From Metabacillus endolithicus (GTDB lineage: Bacteria; Bacillota; Bacilli; Bacillales; Bacillaceae), in NCBI RefSeq assembly GCF_023078335.1, contig NZ_CP095550.1:2090001-2154000 (forward strand): 64,000 bases of DNA, in the 5' to 3' direction. The notes below the pieces were generated by a model. It was given only the letters and a program-made list of their open reading frames with translations, searched no databases and was not told the DNA's origin. Shown here one piece after another: positions 37,541 through 46,974 of the stretch. Both the position numbers and the translations under genes were made by a program. Within the stretch, counting starts at the first letter, position 1. Each line of letters begins with the position of its first letter.

Positions 37541-37950
37541 GCAGGATGACAAAAGTTCATGTGGTGTGCGAGTTTGTTAGCTACATTAATTGGGGATTGA
37601 TGTACTGAAAGTGGTAGGGTTTTGGATATTCAAGTTAGAATATATTAGACTTTGATGTTATTCATTGTTGATTTTTCGTGGAGGTATAGGAATTAATAGG
37701 CGGAGAAATTCCGGGTAAGGTATATAGTAGGTGCTTAAAAAGCCGATATAAGCGGATATATTCCGTTTAACTTCTCTAAATATAGCCAAATCTAAAGTTT
37801 TGGTTCAGATAAGCGGAAAAAATCCTCTTATTTTGTGAGAAATGTTGGTTTTTCCTAATTTAAACGGAATTTTTCCGTTTATTTTTCAGGAAACACTACT
37901 ATATAGTGCAAAAAAATGCTTGGAGACACAATGTTCCAAGCATTTTTGCT
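37541..37950. repeat. Dispersed intergenic repeat, copy B (inverted relative to copy A)
   Basis: Reverse complement of the element at 1493-1822, with one additional module. Palindromic modules lie at 37701-37713, 37753-37765, 37814-37826 and 37865-37877 (the last CGGAA-TTT-TTCCG), and the end hairpin AATGCTTGG-N12-CCAAGCATT at 37914-37946. Shared flank words include GATTGATGTACTGAAAGTGG and GATGTTATTCATTGTTGATT. It fills most of the 714-bp gap between the LXG operon and the next gene; 37251-37540 shows nothing else. Confidence 0.78.
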
Positions 37951-37964
37951 AATTAATTTGTCTG

Positions 37965-38501
37965 TTAATTCAAGTGTTCTTGTCCATTTGACAAACTTCG
38001 GGGAGTGACAGGCACCAAATAATCTTCAATCATTTTTACATTCTTCAAATTCTTTCCATAATCCACAACAGTAGTGGCAACCGCAGGCTTACTTTGTATA
38101 TGTACCTTAGATCTTTCTTCATCTACCTTCTCTACAAAAACGGATATCTTGTCGCCCCAGGTTAAGGCGTTTACTGCTGTTTTCGCATGGATCTTACCTT
38201 CCTGATCGTTCTCATAGGTTATTTTGGTTCCGTTGATGGAAAGAACAGCTTTTTTACATAGCTCGAAGGCAGATTTGTATGGCAAGGTTAATTCAATTTG
38301 TTTTTCCTGCTTCACACTAGTAGTTCCTGATTCTCCAATTGACTTCATTGAAACTTTGTTAATGATTCCTAGGATAATCGTCATTCCTAGTCCAAAGAAG
38401 AGACCTACCATAATCCCTATTTCCAATTCTTGAAACATAAGTCCCATGATGAATCCAAAAGGAATGCTAGTGAAGAAAAAAATTTGCAGCAGCTTCTTCA
38501 T
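37965..38501 (-). CDS. Membrane protein of unknown function, 3' end made of a repeat element
   Basis: 178 residues. Two membrane helices at the N-terminus (about 5-20 and 27-47) precede a soluble domain (about 65-165) with KQEKQIELTLPYKSAFELCK and KVHIQSKPAVATTVVDYGKN. No family recognised. The last residues PVTPRSLSNGQEHLN are encoded by the second 3'-end element (37988-38016), so the original C-terminus was probably shorter. AAAGGAGGAAG lies upstream of the ATG. Confidence 0.65.
   Translation of the reverse strand: MKKLLQIFFFTSIPFGFIMGLMFQELEIGIMVGLFFGLGMTIILGIINKVSMKSIGESGTTSVKQEKQIELTLPYKSAFELCKKAVLSINGTKITYENDQEGKIHAKTAVNALTWGDKISVFVEKVDEERSKVHIQSKPAVATTVVDYGKNLKNVKMIEDYLVPVTPRSLSNGQEHLN
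37988..38016 (-). repeat. Second 3'-end element inside a coding 3' end
   Basis: TTGACAAACTTCGGGGAGTG then ACAGGCACC, matching copies at 19151-19180 and 38557-38585. It is read as codons by the membrane protein gene. Confidence 0.75.
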
Positions 38502-38556
38502 CCTTTATCTTCCTCCTTTAAGCACACCCACATGTTGTAGAAACGCTGTTGTCATA

Positions 38557-38585
38557 TCGACAAAATTCGGGAAGTGACAGGCACC
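38557..38585 (-). repeat. Second 3'-end element downstream of the signal peptidase gene
   Basis: TCGACAAAATTCGGGAAGTG then ACAGGCACC. It lies 40 nt behind the stop of the signal peptidase gene, in the same orientation relative to that gene as the other copies. Confidence 0.75.
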
Positions 38586-38624
38586 ACTCACACTCCGGAC
38601 CAGCACCTCTTCTAAGCAGGGAAC

Positions 38625-39173
38625 CTACTCCGGAACCCCAACCGCATTCACAGGATAAAACCGAAACTTCACTTCACCAATTACCGAGTCGTAGGGAACG
38701 AATCCAAATATTCTGCTGTCCTTGCTGTCTAAGCGATTGTCTCCCATTACAAAGAGCATGTCTTTTGGTACTTTTGTTTCTCCTGTGATTTCTTCAAGCG
38801 TGAAATCAAATGTTAATTCTTCTAATGTATTATTTTCTTTATTTTCTCTTAAATACTCTTCTGGGAATTCTTCGCCATTGATAGAAAGAACATCATCTTC
38901 CATTTTAATCGTATCGCCTGGTAGACCTATTACTCTCTTTATATAGTGTTCTCCTTCAAGGTCTGGAGCATCAAACACGACCACATCGAAGCGCTGGATC
39001 TCTGATGTTTTACTCAGTATCACCCTATCTGCATCATGAAAAGTAGGTGACATTGACTCCCCAAATACAGACGTTGGTGTAAAGATAAATTGGCGACAAA
39101 CAAAAACAATGATGATCGCAAGCGCAAATGTTTTCAGCCAAGATAGAACTTCTTTTTTTGTACTAGCTTTCAT
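38625..39173 (-). CDS. Signal peptidase I (SipS/SipT type)
   Basis: 182 residues. One N-terminal membrane anchor (about 14-31) is followed by the catalytic domain with Ser in FGESMSPTF (about 39) and Lys in YIKRVIGLPGD (about 79), then MGDNRLDSKDSRIFG. It removes signal peptides from exported proteins at the outer face of the membrane. Gram-positive length, as in SipS/SipT. Single gene. Confidence 0.92.
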   Translation of the reverse strand: MKASTKKEVLSWLKTFALAIIIVFVCRQFIFTPTSVFGESMSPTFHDADRVILSKTSEIQRFDVVVFDAPDLEGEHYIKRVIGLPGDTIKMEDDVLSINGEEFPEEYLRENKENNTLEELTFDFTLEEITGETKVPKDMLFVMGDNRLDSKDSRIFGFVPYDSVIGEVKFRFYPVNAVGVPE

Positions 39174-39378
39174 TCTTGATCTTCACCTCATATTTTTATT
39201 TTTCTATAAAAGCACTTCCAGTTTTAAGCAGTTTTTCAACCTCTTAAATCATACCACATCTCTAAAAAGTATTTCCCACCCTTTCCCATAAAAGAAAAGG
39301 TTGTTTTTCTATTCATTTTCACCTTTAAACATCATATAATAAAATTTGTCTGTTATAAACTGTTAGGAGTTGAAAAAA

Positions 39379-40683
39379 TTGGAAAATAATAAGAACCTTG
39401 TCCATAAGCATGAAGAAACGCTATTTATTATCTGTATCATCGTCAGCGTTCTTATGGCATTATACTTACTTCTTTCGATCATTGGTGTTTTTATCGTATT
39501 AGCAATTGGATTATTATCACTATTTTCGCATGCTCTTTCTATGGCTCACATTCAATTAAACGGGGTGAGATTAAGAGAAAATCAGTTTCCTGAGCTTCAC
39601 AATAAGGTGATCACTCTTTGTCAAAAGATGAATTTAGACAAGATCCCTGAAGTGTATGTGATTGAATCTGGTGGACTATTAAATGCTTTCGCTACAAAAG
39701 TTCTCGCATTATTCGGGAAAAACATGGTTGTGCTATATTCTGATTTCATTGATATTGCAGAGGAGTCAGAGGACTTTGATATTGATTATGTCATTGCTCA
39801 CGAGTTAGCTCATATTAAAAGGAACCATATCGCTAAAAGTATACTACTCTCATTATCTATGTGGGTACCATTCTTAGGCACAAGTTATTCAAGAATGGCA
39901 GAATATACATGTGACCGCATGGCAGCTTATTATACAGAAAAACCAGAAAATGCTATTAATGGTCTTTTAGTTTTAGCTGCTGGTAGAAGGCTTTATAACA
40001 AAGTTAATATTCAAGAATATTTAACGCAATACAACGAAAAACGGGGGATTTTCGCTATTTTAGCTGAGCTACTATCAACACATCCTCCTATTCCAAAGCG
40101 CATACATGAAATAGAACGTTTCACATACGGAGAACCTTCCGTACAGCTTAAAAGCAGAACAAAGAGAATTGTTTTGTTAATGTTCGTTATCTTTGTTGTT
40201 ATTCCTACAATTTTTATTGGTATTGGTGTAGGAACGGCAGTTGTTCTATCACAATTTGGCAGCAAGTTAGAACAATTTTTCATGGAAAGTGACTACGGAT
40301 ATAGCTTTGAGAATACTCCTTTAATGCAGGCTGTAATAGATGCTGATAAAGCAGAAGTAGAGGACCTTTTACTAAGTGGTGAAGACCCTAATGAAGTAAA
40401 TGAGTATGAAGAAAGTGTCCTAATGATTGCTGTTGCAAATAATCAGGATGACCTTATTCCTTTGCTCGTTGAATATGGCGCAGATCCTAACTGGCAAGAT
40501 AGCTGGGGATGGACGGCATTAATGAATGCTGTTTATAACGAGGATATAAATTCTACTAAAAGATTATTAGAAGCAGGTGCAGATCCTGCTATTACTGATT
40601 CTGAGGGGATATCCGCTGTTGATCATGCTTATGATATGGGGAATGATGAGATGATTACGTTATTAAATTCATATACTTATTAG
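39379..40683 (+). CDS. M48-type membrane metalloprotease fused to ankyrin repeats
   Basis: About 434 residues. Two membrane helices (about 15-55), an M48 (HtpX-like) protease domain (about 70-250) with zinc motif VIAHELAHIKRNH and the downstream Glu region (AEYTCDRMAAY), a third membrane segment (about 262-290), then three ankyrin repeats (about 310-434; TPLMQAVIDADKAEVEDLLL, WTALMNAVYNEDINSTKRLL). TTG 39379 is 9 nt from AGGAG; TTG 39370 abuts it and is unlikely. The ankyrin part may recruit substrates. Single gene with its own terminator. Confidence 0.82.
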   Translation: MENNKNLVHKHEETLFIICIIVSVLMALYLLLSIIGVFIVLAIGLLSLFSHALSMAHIQLNGVRLRENQFPELHNKVITLCQKMNLDKIPEVYVIESGGLLNAFATKVLALFGKNMVVLYSDFIDIAEESEDFDIDYVIAHELAHIKRNHIAKSILLSLSMWVPFLGTSYSRMAEYTCDRMAAYYTEKPENAINGLLVLAAGRRLYNKVNIQEYLTQYNEKRGIFAILAELLSTHPPIPKRIHEIERFTYGEPSVQLKSRTKRIVLLMFVIFVVIPTIFIGIGVGTAVVLSQFGSKLEQFFMESDYGYSFENTPLMQAVIDADKAEVEDLLLSGEDPNEVNEYEESVLMIAVANNQDDLIPLLVEYGADPNWQDSWGWTALMNAVYNEDINSTKRLLEAGADPAITDSEGISAVDHAYDMGNDEMITLLNSYTY

Positions 40684-40740
40684 GCTTCACCCAGAGAATG
40701 TCCAATATAGTACCTGTACAATCTATGAGTGCATAAATGG

Positions 40741-40772
40741 AAATCCTAAGATTTTGCTTAGGTTTTTTTTTA
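40741..40772 (+). terminator. Terminator after the M48-ankyrin gene
   Basis: AAATCCTAAG pairs with CTTAGGTTT and is followed by a run of nine T. The remaining gap to 41059 shows no gene; only a GGGGG ribosome site for pgsB is evident. Confidence 0.85.
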
Positions 40773-41059
40773 TTGAACGCAAACAGTTATAGAAATCATT
40801 GCTTCTATACTCTGTTACATAGTTACCAGCCTTTATTCTGTTTGCGGGCATTTTTACCTCATTAAAATTCCTTCATCCAGGTTAGCCACCTCCCCCATTC
40901 CATCATTCAAAGCGAAGGAACGTTGTAGATTATCTCTAATGAGTAACAACAAATATTCTTAAACCTCTAATTGGGTCAGACCTAAGAAAAATAGGTGGTA
41001 GCCGTTCCATATTTAGTCCAGGTAAATAAGATGGGTTATTGATAAGGGGGTAATTTTAC

Positions 41060-42235
41060 ATGCTTTTGATCATCCTTACCGTTAGTCTTGTTTTATTTAT
41101 AGGATTTTTGGAGTATAAAACAAATAACTCAAGACTTAATAACATTCCTGTTAGGATCAATGTTAACGGAATACGAGGTAAATCAACCGTAACGAGGTTG
41201 ATTTTTTCCATTATAAAAGAAGCCGATCGAAAGGTGATCGGTAAAACAACTGGTACTGATGCGAAAATGCTTTATTGGTTTACTGATCAAGAAAAGCCAA
41301 TCAAAAGGTCTAAGCTTGGACCTAATATTATAGAGCAGAAAAAGGTTGTCAAAGAAACCGTCGAACATAAAGCAGATACGTTGGTAAGTGAGTGTATGGC
41401 CGTTCGTCCACAATATCAAGTTGTTTTTCAGGAAAAGTTATTTCAAGCCAATATAGGGATTATTACAAATGTATTAGAAGATCATTTAGATGAAATGGGT
41501 CCTACTTTAGATGAAGTAGCAGATGCCTTTACATCAGCGATTCCGTTTAACGGGATTATTATTGTGAGTCCGAGTAAGTATACTCCTTTTTTTAGAAGCA
41601 TTGCGTTAAAGCGAAATTCAACCTTCATTGAAGCTGATGTTAGCGCAGTTGAGGAGTCCTATTTAAGACAATTTCCTTATCTTGTTTTTCCGGAAAATGT
41701 AGCGCTAGCCCTTGCAGTTGCGAAGGCTATGAACATTGATAAGCAAGTTGCTTTACAAGGGATGCTTAAATCAACACCAGATGCAGGTGCTTTGATTGTA
41801 AGGAAAATAGGGAAATCAGAAAATCCTGCCTATTTTTTCAACGGATTTTCAGCTAATGATCCTCAATCAACTTTAACAATCTGGAACCGAATTTTGGAGT
41901 TAGGATATTCGGGTGAAAACTCAATCATTATCATGAACTGCCGACGAGATCGACTTGAGCGAACAAATGAATTTGTTCAAAAAGTTTTACCCCATTTCCC
42001 ACAACACACATTAGTTGTGATTGGTCAATCTACTAGTCCCATTTCAAGGGCTGTTGAACAAAACGAATTCCAACTTCTTGACTATATTAATTTAGAAAAT
42101 AAGGAGTCCAAAGAGATCGTAGCCGTCTTAAAGGATTTAGTTCAGCCAGGTCAGGTTGTCTATGGCATTGGAAATATTCATGGTGCGGCTAAGCGGTTTG
42201 TTAAGGAATTTGAAAAGGAAACGGAGGTTCTTTAA
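41060..42235 (+). CDS. pgsB: Poly-gamma-glutamate synthase subunit PgsB/CapB
   Basis: 391 residues. An N-terminal membrane helix (2-17) precedes a Mur-ligase-like ATPase with the P-loop VNGIRGKSTVTRLI (about 35-48), ECMAVRPQYQ, and TNVLEDHLDEMG. PgsB forms the amide-ligase core that polymerises glutamate through its gamma-carboxyl. Length matches B. subtilis PgsB (393). It leads a three-gene operon. Confidence 0.94.
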   Translation: MLLIILTVSLVLFIGFLEYKTNNSRLNNIPVRINVNGIRGKSTVTRLIFSIIKEADRKVIGKTTGTDAKMLYWFTDQEKPIKRSKLGPNIIEQKKVVKETVEHKADTLVSECMAVRPQYQVVFQEKLFQANIGIITNVLEDHLDEMGPTLDEVADAFTSAIPFNGIIIVSPSKYTPFFRSIALKRNSTFIEADVSAVEESYLRQFPYLVFPENVALALAVAKAMNIDKQVALQGMLKSTPDAGALIVRKIGKSENPAYFFNGFSANDPQSTLTIWNRILELGYSGENSIIIMNCRRDRLERTNEFVQKVLPHFPQHTLVVIGQSTSPISRAVEQNEFQLLDYINLENKESKEIVAVLKDLVQPGQVVYGIGNIHGAAKRFVKEFEKETEVL

Positions 42236-42237
42236 CC

Positions 42238-42705
42238 GTGGAAATATCAGATTTATATCTTGCCTTAATTATTGGCAGTGGACTAAGCTTACTTTTTACT
42301 GAAAAGACAGGGATTATGCCTGCTGGAATTATTGTGCCAGGTTATCTTGCCCTTGTCTTTGATCAGCCGGTTTTCGTGTTAATGATTTTTTTAATCAGCA
42401 TTGTAACTTATATAACTGTTAATCATGGTGTTCGCCGTTTTACGATACTTTATGGAAAAAGGAAATTTGCGGCGATGATGATTGCTGGTGTGTGCTTCAA
42501 GTTAATTTTTGACGCATTTTATCCTTATATGCCCTTTGAAATTTATGAGTTTAGAGGAATCGGCGTTATTGTCCCAGGCTTAATTGCCAATACCATTGAA
42601 CGACAGGGAGCTGTTCCTACTTTTGTAACAACGATCTTATTAAGTGCTGTAACATTTGGGCTCCTTCTCTTAAATCAATTCTTTCTTAAGGGTGTTGTTT
42701 TTTAA
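42238..42705 (+). CDS. pgsC: Poly-gamma-glutamate synthesis protein PgsC/CapC
   Basis: 155 residues from GTG 42238. Four to five membrane helices; typical start YLALIIGSGLSLLFTEKTGI and MPAGIIVPGYLALVF. It is the small membrane subunit of the synthase and lies 2 nt after pgsB. Length is close to the 149 residues of the B. subtilis protein. Confidence 0.92.
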   Translation: MEISDLYLALIIGSGLSLLFTEKTGIMPAGIIVPGYLALVFDQPVFVLMIFLISIVTYITVNHGVRRFTILYGKRKFAAMMIAGVCFKLIFDAFYPYMPFEIYEFRGIGVIVPGLIANTIERQGAVPTFVTTILLSAVTFGLLLLNQFFLKGVVF

Positions 42706-43856
42706 TGAAAGGTTCTTCGTTAACTTGGCGTCAAAAACTTATGAAATGGATTAAGCAGATGAAGAAACGAAACACCACACATGTGATGCTCATAACAGCT
42801 ATCATTATTGGGGTAATGAGTTTTCTTCAGATCTATTCGTTAAAAGCAGACTATCAAGTTACTACCGAAAATGATGCAGAATTCACAGCAACCTTTGTGG
42901 GCGATATGATGTTTGGCAGATATGTTGAAAAAACGGCGAACATGAATGGTTATGACCATTTATTTCGCTACGTAAAGCCTTATTTCGAACAATCTGACTA
43001 CGTAAGCGGCAACTTAGAAAGTCCAATTGTGAAGGGTCAATATGAAAAAGCAGAAAAAAGTATTCACTTTAGAGCTAGTGAAGAGGTTGGGCAACTTTTA
43101 AAAGAGAATCACTTTGAAACTATTAATTTAGCAAATAATCATATGATGGATTACGGTGAAAATGGTCTAAGAGAGACCGTAAAAACTTTAGAAAAATATC
43201 AATTAAAATCTGTTGGAGCTGGTGAAAACTTAGATAAAGCGTCCGCTATTCTTTATCAACAAATAAAAGGAAGAACCATTGCAACAATAGGAGCAAGTGA
43301 AGTGCTTCCCAAAAACTTCGCTGCAGATCAAAACACCCCAGGCATTCTTCCTGCTGCCCAATCATTATTGGTGCCAATCATACAGGAAGCAAGTCAACAT
43401 GCAGACATGGTTGTTGTTCATGTTCATTGGGGTGATGAATATGTTTTTGAGCCTCAAGAAAATCAACAGAACCTAGCAAAAGCAATAGTCGACGCCGGAG
43501 CTGATGTCATCATAGGTCATCACCCCCATGTGCTATCATCTTTTGAGCTTTATAAAGGTTCCGTTATCTTTTATAGCTTAGGAAATTTCATTTTTGATCA
43601 AGGCTGGTCTATGACAAAAGAAACAGCCATCGCACAGTACCATGTCGATAAAAAGCAAAATCATTATGTTGAAATCACACCTGCATTTATCAAAAATGCC
43701 TCTCCTATTCCGCTAGTTGAAGAAAACGTAAAGAAAAACCCACTACTCCAACTCCGAAGAGAAATGATTTTTTCTCGTTTAACTAAGGGAGTAAACGCGG
43801 ATCATTATGAAATAAAGAATGGGCGGATTTTTGTGCCTGTGGGAAAGGGGGCATAG
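42705..43856 (+). CDS. pgsA: Poly-gamma-glutamate synthesis/export protein PgsA/CapA
   Basis: 383 residues. One membrane anchor (about 25-45) and a metallophosphatase-like extracellular domain with FVGDMMFGRYVE, NLESPIV, NLANNHMMDYG, VHWGDEY and IIGHHPHVL. It is needed for polymer elongation or export. The start overlaps the pgsC stop by one base. No pgsE and no capD (transpeptidase that anchors capsule) follow, so the polymer is more likely released than wall-linked. Confidence 0.92.
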   Translation: MKGSSLTWRQKLMKWIKQMKKRNTTHVMLITAIIIGVMSFLQIYSLKADYQVTTENDAEFTATFVGDMMFGRYVEKTANMNGYDHLFRYVKPYFEQSDYVSGNLESPIVKGQYEKAEKSIHFRASEEVGQLLKENHFETINLANNHMMDYGENGLRETVKTLEKYQLKSVGAGENLDKASAILYQQIKGRTIATIGASEVLPKNFAADQNTPGILPAAQSLLVPIIQEASQHADMVVVHVHWGDEYVFEPQENQQNLAKAIVDAGADVIIGHHPHVLSSFELYKGSVIFYSLGNFIFDQGWSMTKETAIAQYHVDKKQNHYVEITPAFIKNASPIPLVEENVKKNPLLQLRREMIFSRLTKGVNADHYEIKNGRIFVPVGKGA

Positions 43857-43877
43857 GTGCCTGTGGGGGTGTTTGTG

Positions 43878-43933
43878 GGGACAGGTTCCTTGTCCCATTA
43901 AAAAAGGGGGCATAGGGACAGGTTCCTTGTCCC
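43878..43933 (+). repeat. Two GGGACAGG palindromes behind pgsA
   Basis: 43878-43896 and 43915-43933, both perfect GGGACAGGTTCCTTGTCCC, in the orientation of pgsA, starting 22 nt after its stop. Confidence 0.92.
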
Positions 43934-43950
43934 GGTCCCCCCTCCTTTTC

Positions 43951-44904
43951 TTAATAAAACCCAGTATAATAAAGTCTTTTCACATCAACAATATCATCTT
44001 TTCTACTAGTCGTTAACTCTCTAACGTGAACACCTTTGCTTTGAAAGGAAGTAAGAAAGGAATCTGAATTAACATACAATCCAACATAATCAAGTTTTCC
44101 ATCCTCATCATAATCAAAGAAAAGAAGATCTCCTCCTTTTGCTTCTGTCAAAGGCAACGAGGCCCCGATCTTAAGCATCTCTTCACTACTTCTTGGTAAG
44201 GAAAGTCCGCTATGATGATAAACATGCTGAACAAAGAATGAGGAATCAATGGTAGTTAGTACTGTTTCGTTAACATCCGCAAGAGTAGGCAACTGTTGGG
44301 CCCCAATAAGAGATGTTGCGTACTTCATAACAGAATCGTTCACGATTTGATTTTGCTTTTGTTCATAACTATCCTTTGAAAACCTTTTTACTGCGACGAT
44401 TCCATTCTTCCAATACTCACTAAAGTGCGAATAATTAACCCCGTATGACTGTGTTGCATGCAGCAGAGTATATTCATTTATATACATAGCAACATGATGT
44501 ATTTCCTCGACCCCATCGTCCTTTGCATCAAAGAAGATGATATCCCCTCTTTGAATATCTTGGAGAATTGAATCAAACTGAAGCCTTTCTCCTGTTGAGT
44601 TTTTTTGAAATCCTGTTGAAAATTGCTCATAGTCCTGCACTGCCACAACAAGGTTCCCCTGCAATAGCTGTTCTTTAGAAGTTCGAGGAATCCATATCCC
44701 ATTTTCTTTGAATATGGTCGAAAGAAAAGATGAACAATCAAACTTTTGTGAGGTTTCATATTCCGCCCCAAATTCATAAGGTGTCCCGAGATAGTGATTG
44801 GCACTTTTAATCACATTCTCTGTATAAGTCATTGCAGATGCTTTAGTACCTAGAGATAAAGTAAAAATGAAAATGATCAATAATCGGATGAAGGTTATTT
44901 TCAT
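43951..44904 (-). CDS. Exported NlpC/P60 hydrolase with one active and one degenerate domain
   Basis: 317 residues. A signal peptide (ending TKASA) is followed by an NlpC/P60 domain (about 28-165) with Cys in KFDCSSFLS and His in IHHVAMYIN. A second copy (about 190-315) follows the same plan (SSFFVQHVY, GDLLFFDYDEDG, DYVGLYVN), but Cys and His are replaced. The family cleaves D-gamma-glutamyl bonds in peptidoglycan, and PgdS-type members cut poly-gamma-glutamate. Lying convergent with pgsBCA, it may trim that polymer; this is inference. Confidence 0.82.
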   Translation of the reverse strand: MKITFIRLLIIFIFTLSLGTKASAMTYTENVIKSANHYLGTPYEFGAEYETSQKFDCSSFLSTIFKENGIWIPRTSKEQLLQGNLVVAVQDYEQFSTGFQKNSTGERLQFDSILQDIQRGDIIFFDAKDDGVEEIHHVAMYINEYTLLHATQSYGVNYSHFSEYWKNGIVAVKRFSKDSYEQKQNQIVNDSVMKYATSLIGAQQLPTLADVNETVLTTIDSSFFVQHVYHHSGLSLPRSSEEMLKIGASLPLTEAKGGDLLFFDYDEDGKLDYVGLYVNSDSFLTSFQSKGVHVRELTTSRKDDIVDVKRLYYTGFY

Positions 44905-45138
44905 ATGGTTGACTCCTCAAAGAATTTAACTAGATCATATTTTAATTCTTTCTACAGAACAATAGGAAATCATTCCTGGTGTGGGACAGAGGGACAGGCA
45001 CCTTGGCTCATTTTAAAAACCCGACTTATATAAGTAACGGGTTCGGCCTCCGAAGACAAAAACTAAATTAGCACACCATTTTGCAGTCCTATTACCTTTT
45101 GCTTATTCTTAATTGGTAACTGACAGAGTTTAGATAAA

Positions 45139-45422
45139 CGGAGTTTTTCCGGTTATACTGAAGAATCGAACTCATTTAGGGGATATAAGCGGAGTTTTTC
45201 CGATTAAGCAAAGGAAAATGGTCCATTTTTGTTTGTTTCGTTTAAATAGGTGGAATTTTTCCGTCTATTTAATCTATTTCTTGTGCTATTTCCTTATTAA
45301 GAGGAATTTTTCCGTTTATTTTAGTAGCTTATTTCCTGGCAATTCTTGAAGATATGAAAATCGTTTAATCGGGTGCTTATTTTGGTATAAAAAATGCTTG
45401 GAGCGTATGTCTCCAAGCATTT
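45139..45422. repeat. CGGAA-TTCCG module array, locus C
   Basis: Modules at 45139-45151, 45190-45202, 45251-45263 and 45301-45314 (for example CGGAGTTTTTCCG), 45-60 bp apart, then hairpin AAATGCTTGGAG-N7-CTCCAAGCATTT at 45391-45422. The architecture equals copies A and B, but the non-palindromic flank is not shared. A decayed GGGACAGG copy lies at 44991-45009 and a fragment near 45496-45515. No gene between 44905 and 45603. Confidence 0.72.
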
Positions 45423-45556
45423 CCTTTGCTGATTTACTTGCCATATTGCTTTTTCATTCTAGTGCGAATTACTATATAAAAAGCAATGTTAATACGGATA
45501 AGGTACCTTGTCCCTCATCTATTAATATAGTAAATGAAAACGCTAAAAATATAATA

Positions 45557-45588
45557 GAGAGTCCTGTAAACACAGAAACTCTCTTTAG
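45557..45588 (-). terminator. Terminator of the DUF5667-type gene
   Basis: AGAGAGT pairs with ACTCTCT around a loop; it lies 16 nt behind the stop at 45604. Confidence 0.65.
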
Positions 45589-45603
45589 GAACAACACTAA
45601 ACC

Positions 45604-46974
45604 CTATTCTTCTTTATCTTTCCCTTTATCGCCATTAGCATCTTTATTTTGAGCTTTTTGCTTATTTTCGTTCGCTTTCTCTTTCTGTTGAGCTTCTTGC
45701 TTTTTCTCATTAGCTTTTTTCTGGTTTTCCTCTTTTTTCATTGAAGCTTCTTGCTTTTTCTCGATAGCTTTTGGTTGATTTTCTGCTTTTTTCACTGAAG
45801 TTTCTTGCTTTTTCTCGTTAGTTACTTCTTTTGCTTTAGCAGGTTTTTCTTCTTTTGGTTGCTTTTCAACAACTGATGTTGTAGTGACAGTACTCACAGG
45901 CTGTACAGCAGTTGTTTCTTCTTCAGTAGCATTCTCTTCTTCTTCTACCGTTTCTTCATTCGTTTCTACTGGTAGTTCAGCATCAGCAAGGTTCTCTTCG
46001 GTTTGCTCTTCTGCAACTACTTCTTCTGCTTCTTCACTCTTTTCACTATCTTCAAGACCGAACTTAGCCGCCTTTTCCTCAAGCTTTGCTAGTTTTTTAT
46101 CAAGTTTAGCAAATGATTTTTGGATATTTTTCATTAATGCCTTTTGTGCTGTAGGATTTTTCACTTGAGCTAGCACTTTTGCTAATGAGTCAATGTTATT
46201 TGCAAGCTTAACTTCAACCTCATCTTCAGTTTCTTCTAAACTTTCATCGGCATTTTCTTCTGCCACTGCATCTTGTGTATCTGTTGCTTCAACGATGTTT
46301 TCTGCAGTTTCTGTTGTATCAACCGCTGCTTCTTCAGATTCTGTAGTGTCGCCCGATACCTCTTCTGATTCAGCTAGGTGATCAGCTGCTTCCTCTTGAG
46401 TAGCAATAGCTACATTAAGTAGTTCTTCCGCTTCCTCACTTTTACCTTCAGCTATCAATTTATTAGCTTCTGCGATACGTTCTGCTGCAAAGTCTGCTAA
46501 TAGACGAGCTTCTTCATAGTCATCATACGTTACGGCAAGTCTTATTTTTTCCATCATTGTCTTTACAAAATAGAAGAAATCTCCCGGAACTAATGAAGGC
46601 TCGTTTTCTTGAATTTCTTCTTCAGTAGTTTCAGTGTCAGTAACATTATTCTCTTCTACTTCTTCTTCAATTGTTTCGGTGTCGGTAGCAGTACCCTTTT
46701 CTACTTCTTCCTCAATTGTTTCAGTTTCGGCAGCAGTATTCTCTTCGTTTTCATCTATAGCTGCTTCTTCATTTTCTACTACATTTTCTTCTGTTGTAGT
46801 ATCTTCACTAGTTGACGTTTCGTCACCTACTGTGATTGTTTCTTCTGTTACAGTTGGATCTTGCTGATCTTCCACACCTTCAGTTGCTAGTGCGGCAGTT
46901 GTGATTAATGAAAAAATAAGTGCCGATGCGATTGGACCGCAAACCATAAACTTCTTAAATTTCTTGTAATCCAT
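45604..46974 (-). CDS. Exported low-complexity protein with DUF5667-like domain
   Basis: About 456 residues from ATG 46974 (GGGGGAG upstream; the longer frame to 47013 is unlikely). A signal peptide (ending AALA) is followed by an acidic Glu/Thr-rich segment with three repeats of TETIEEEVE/TETTEEEIQ type (about 30-125), a DUF5667-like helical region (about 128-205; EPSLVPGDFFYFVKTMMEKI), a second acidic region, and a Lys/Glu/Asn-rich tail of NEKKQE/ENQKKA repeats (about 385-456). The two charge-opposed disordered ends suggest a flexible surface protein. Function unknown. Confidence 0.75.
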   Translation of the reverse strand: MDYKKFKKFMVCGPIASALIFSLITTAALATEGVEDQQDPTVTEETITVGDETSTSEDTTTEENVVENEEAAIDENEENTAAETETIEEEVEKGTATDTETIEEEVEENNVTDTETTEEEIQENEPSLVPGDFFYFVKTMMEKIRLAVTYDDYEEARLLADFAAERIAEANKLIAEGKSEEAEELLNVAIATQEEAADHLAESEEVSGDTTESEEAAVDTTETAENIVEATDTQDAVAEENADESLEETEDEVEVKLANNIDSLAKVLAQVKNPTAQKALMKNIQKSFAKLDKKLAKLEEKAAKFGLEDSEKSEEAEEVVAEEQTEENLADAELPVETNEETVEEEENATEEETTAVQPVSTVTTTSVVEKQPKEEKPAKAKEVTNEKKQETSVKKAENQPKAIEKKQEASMKKEENQKKANEKKQEAQQKEKANENKQKAQNKDANGDKGKDKEE

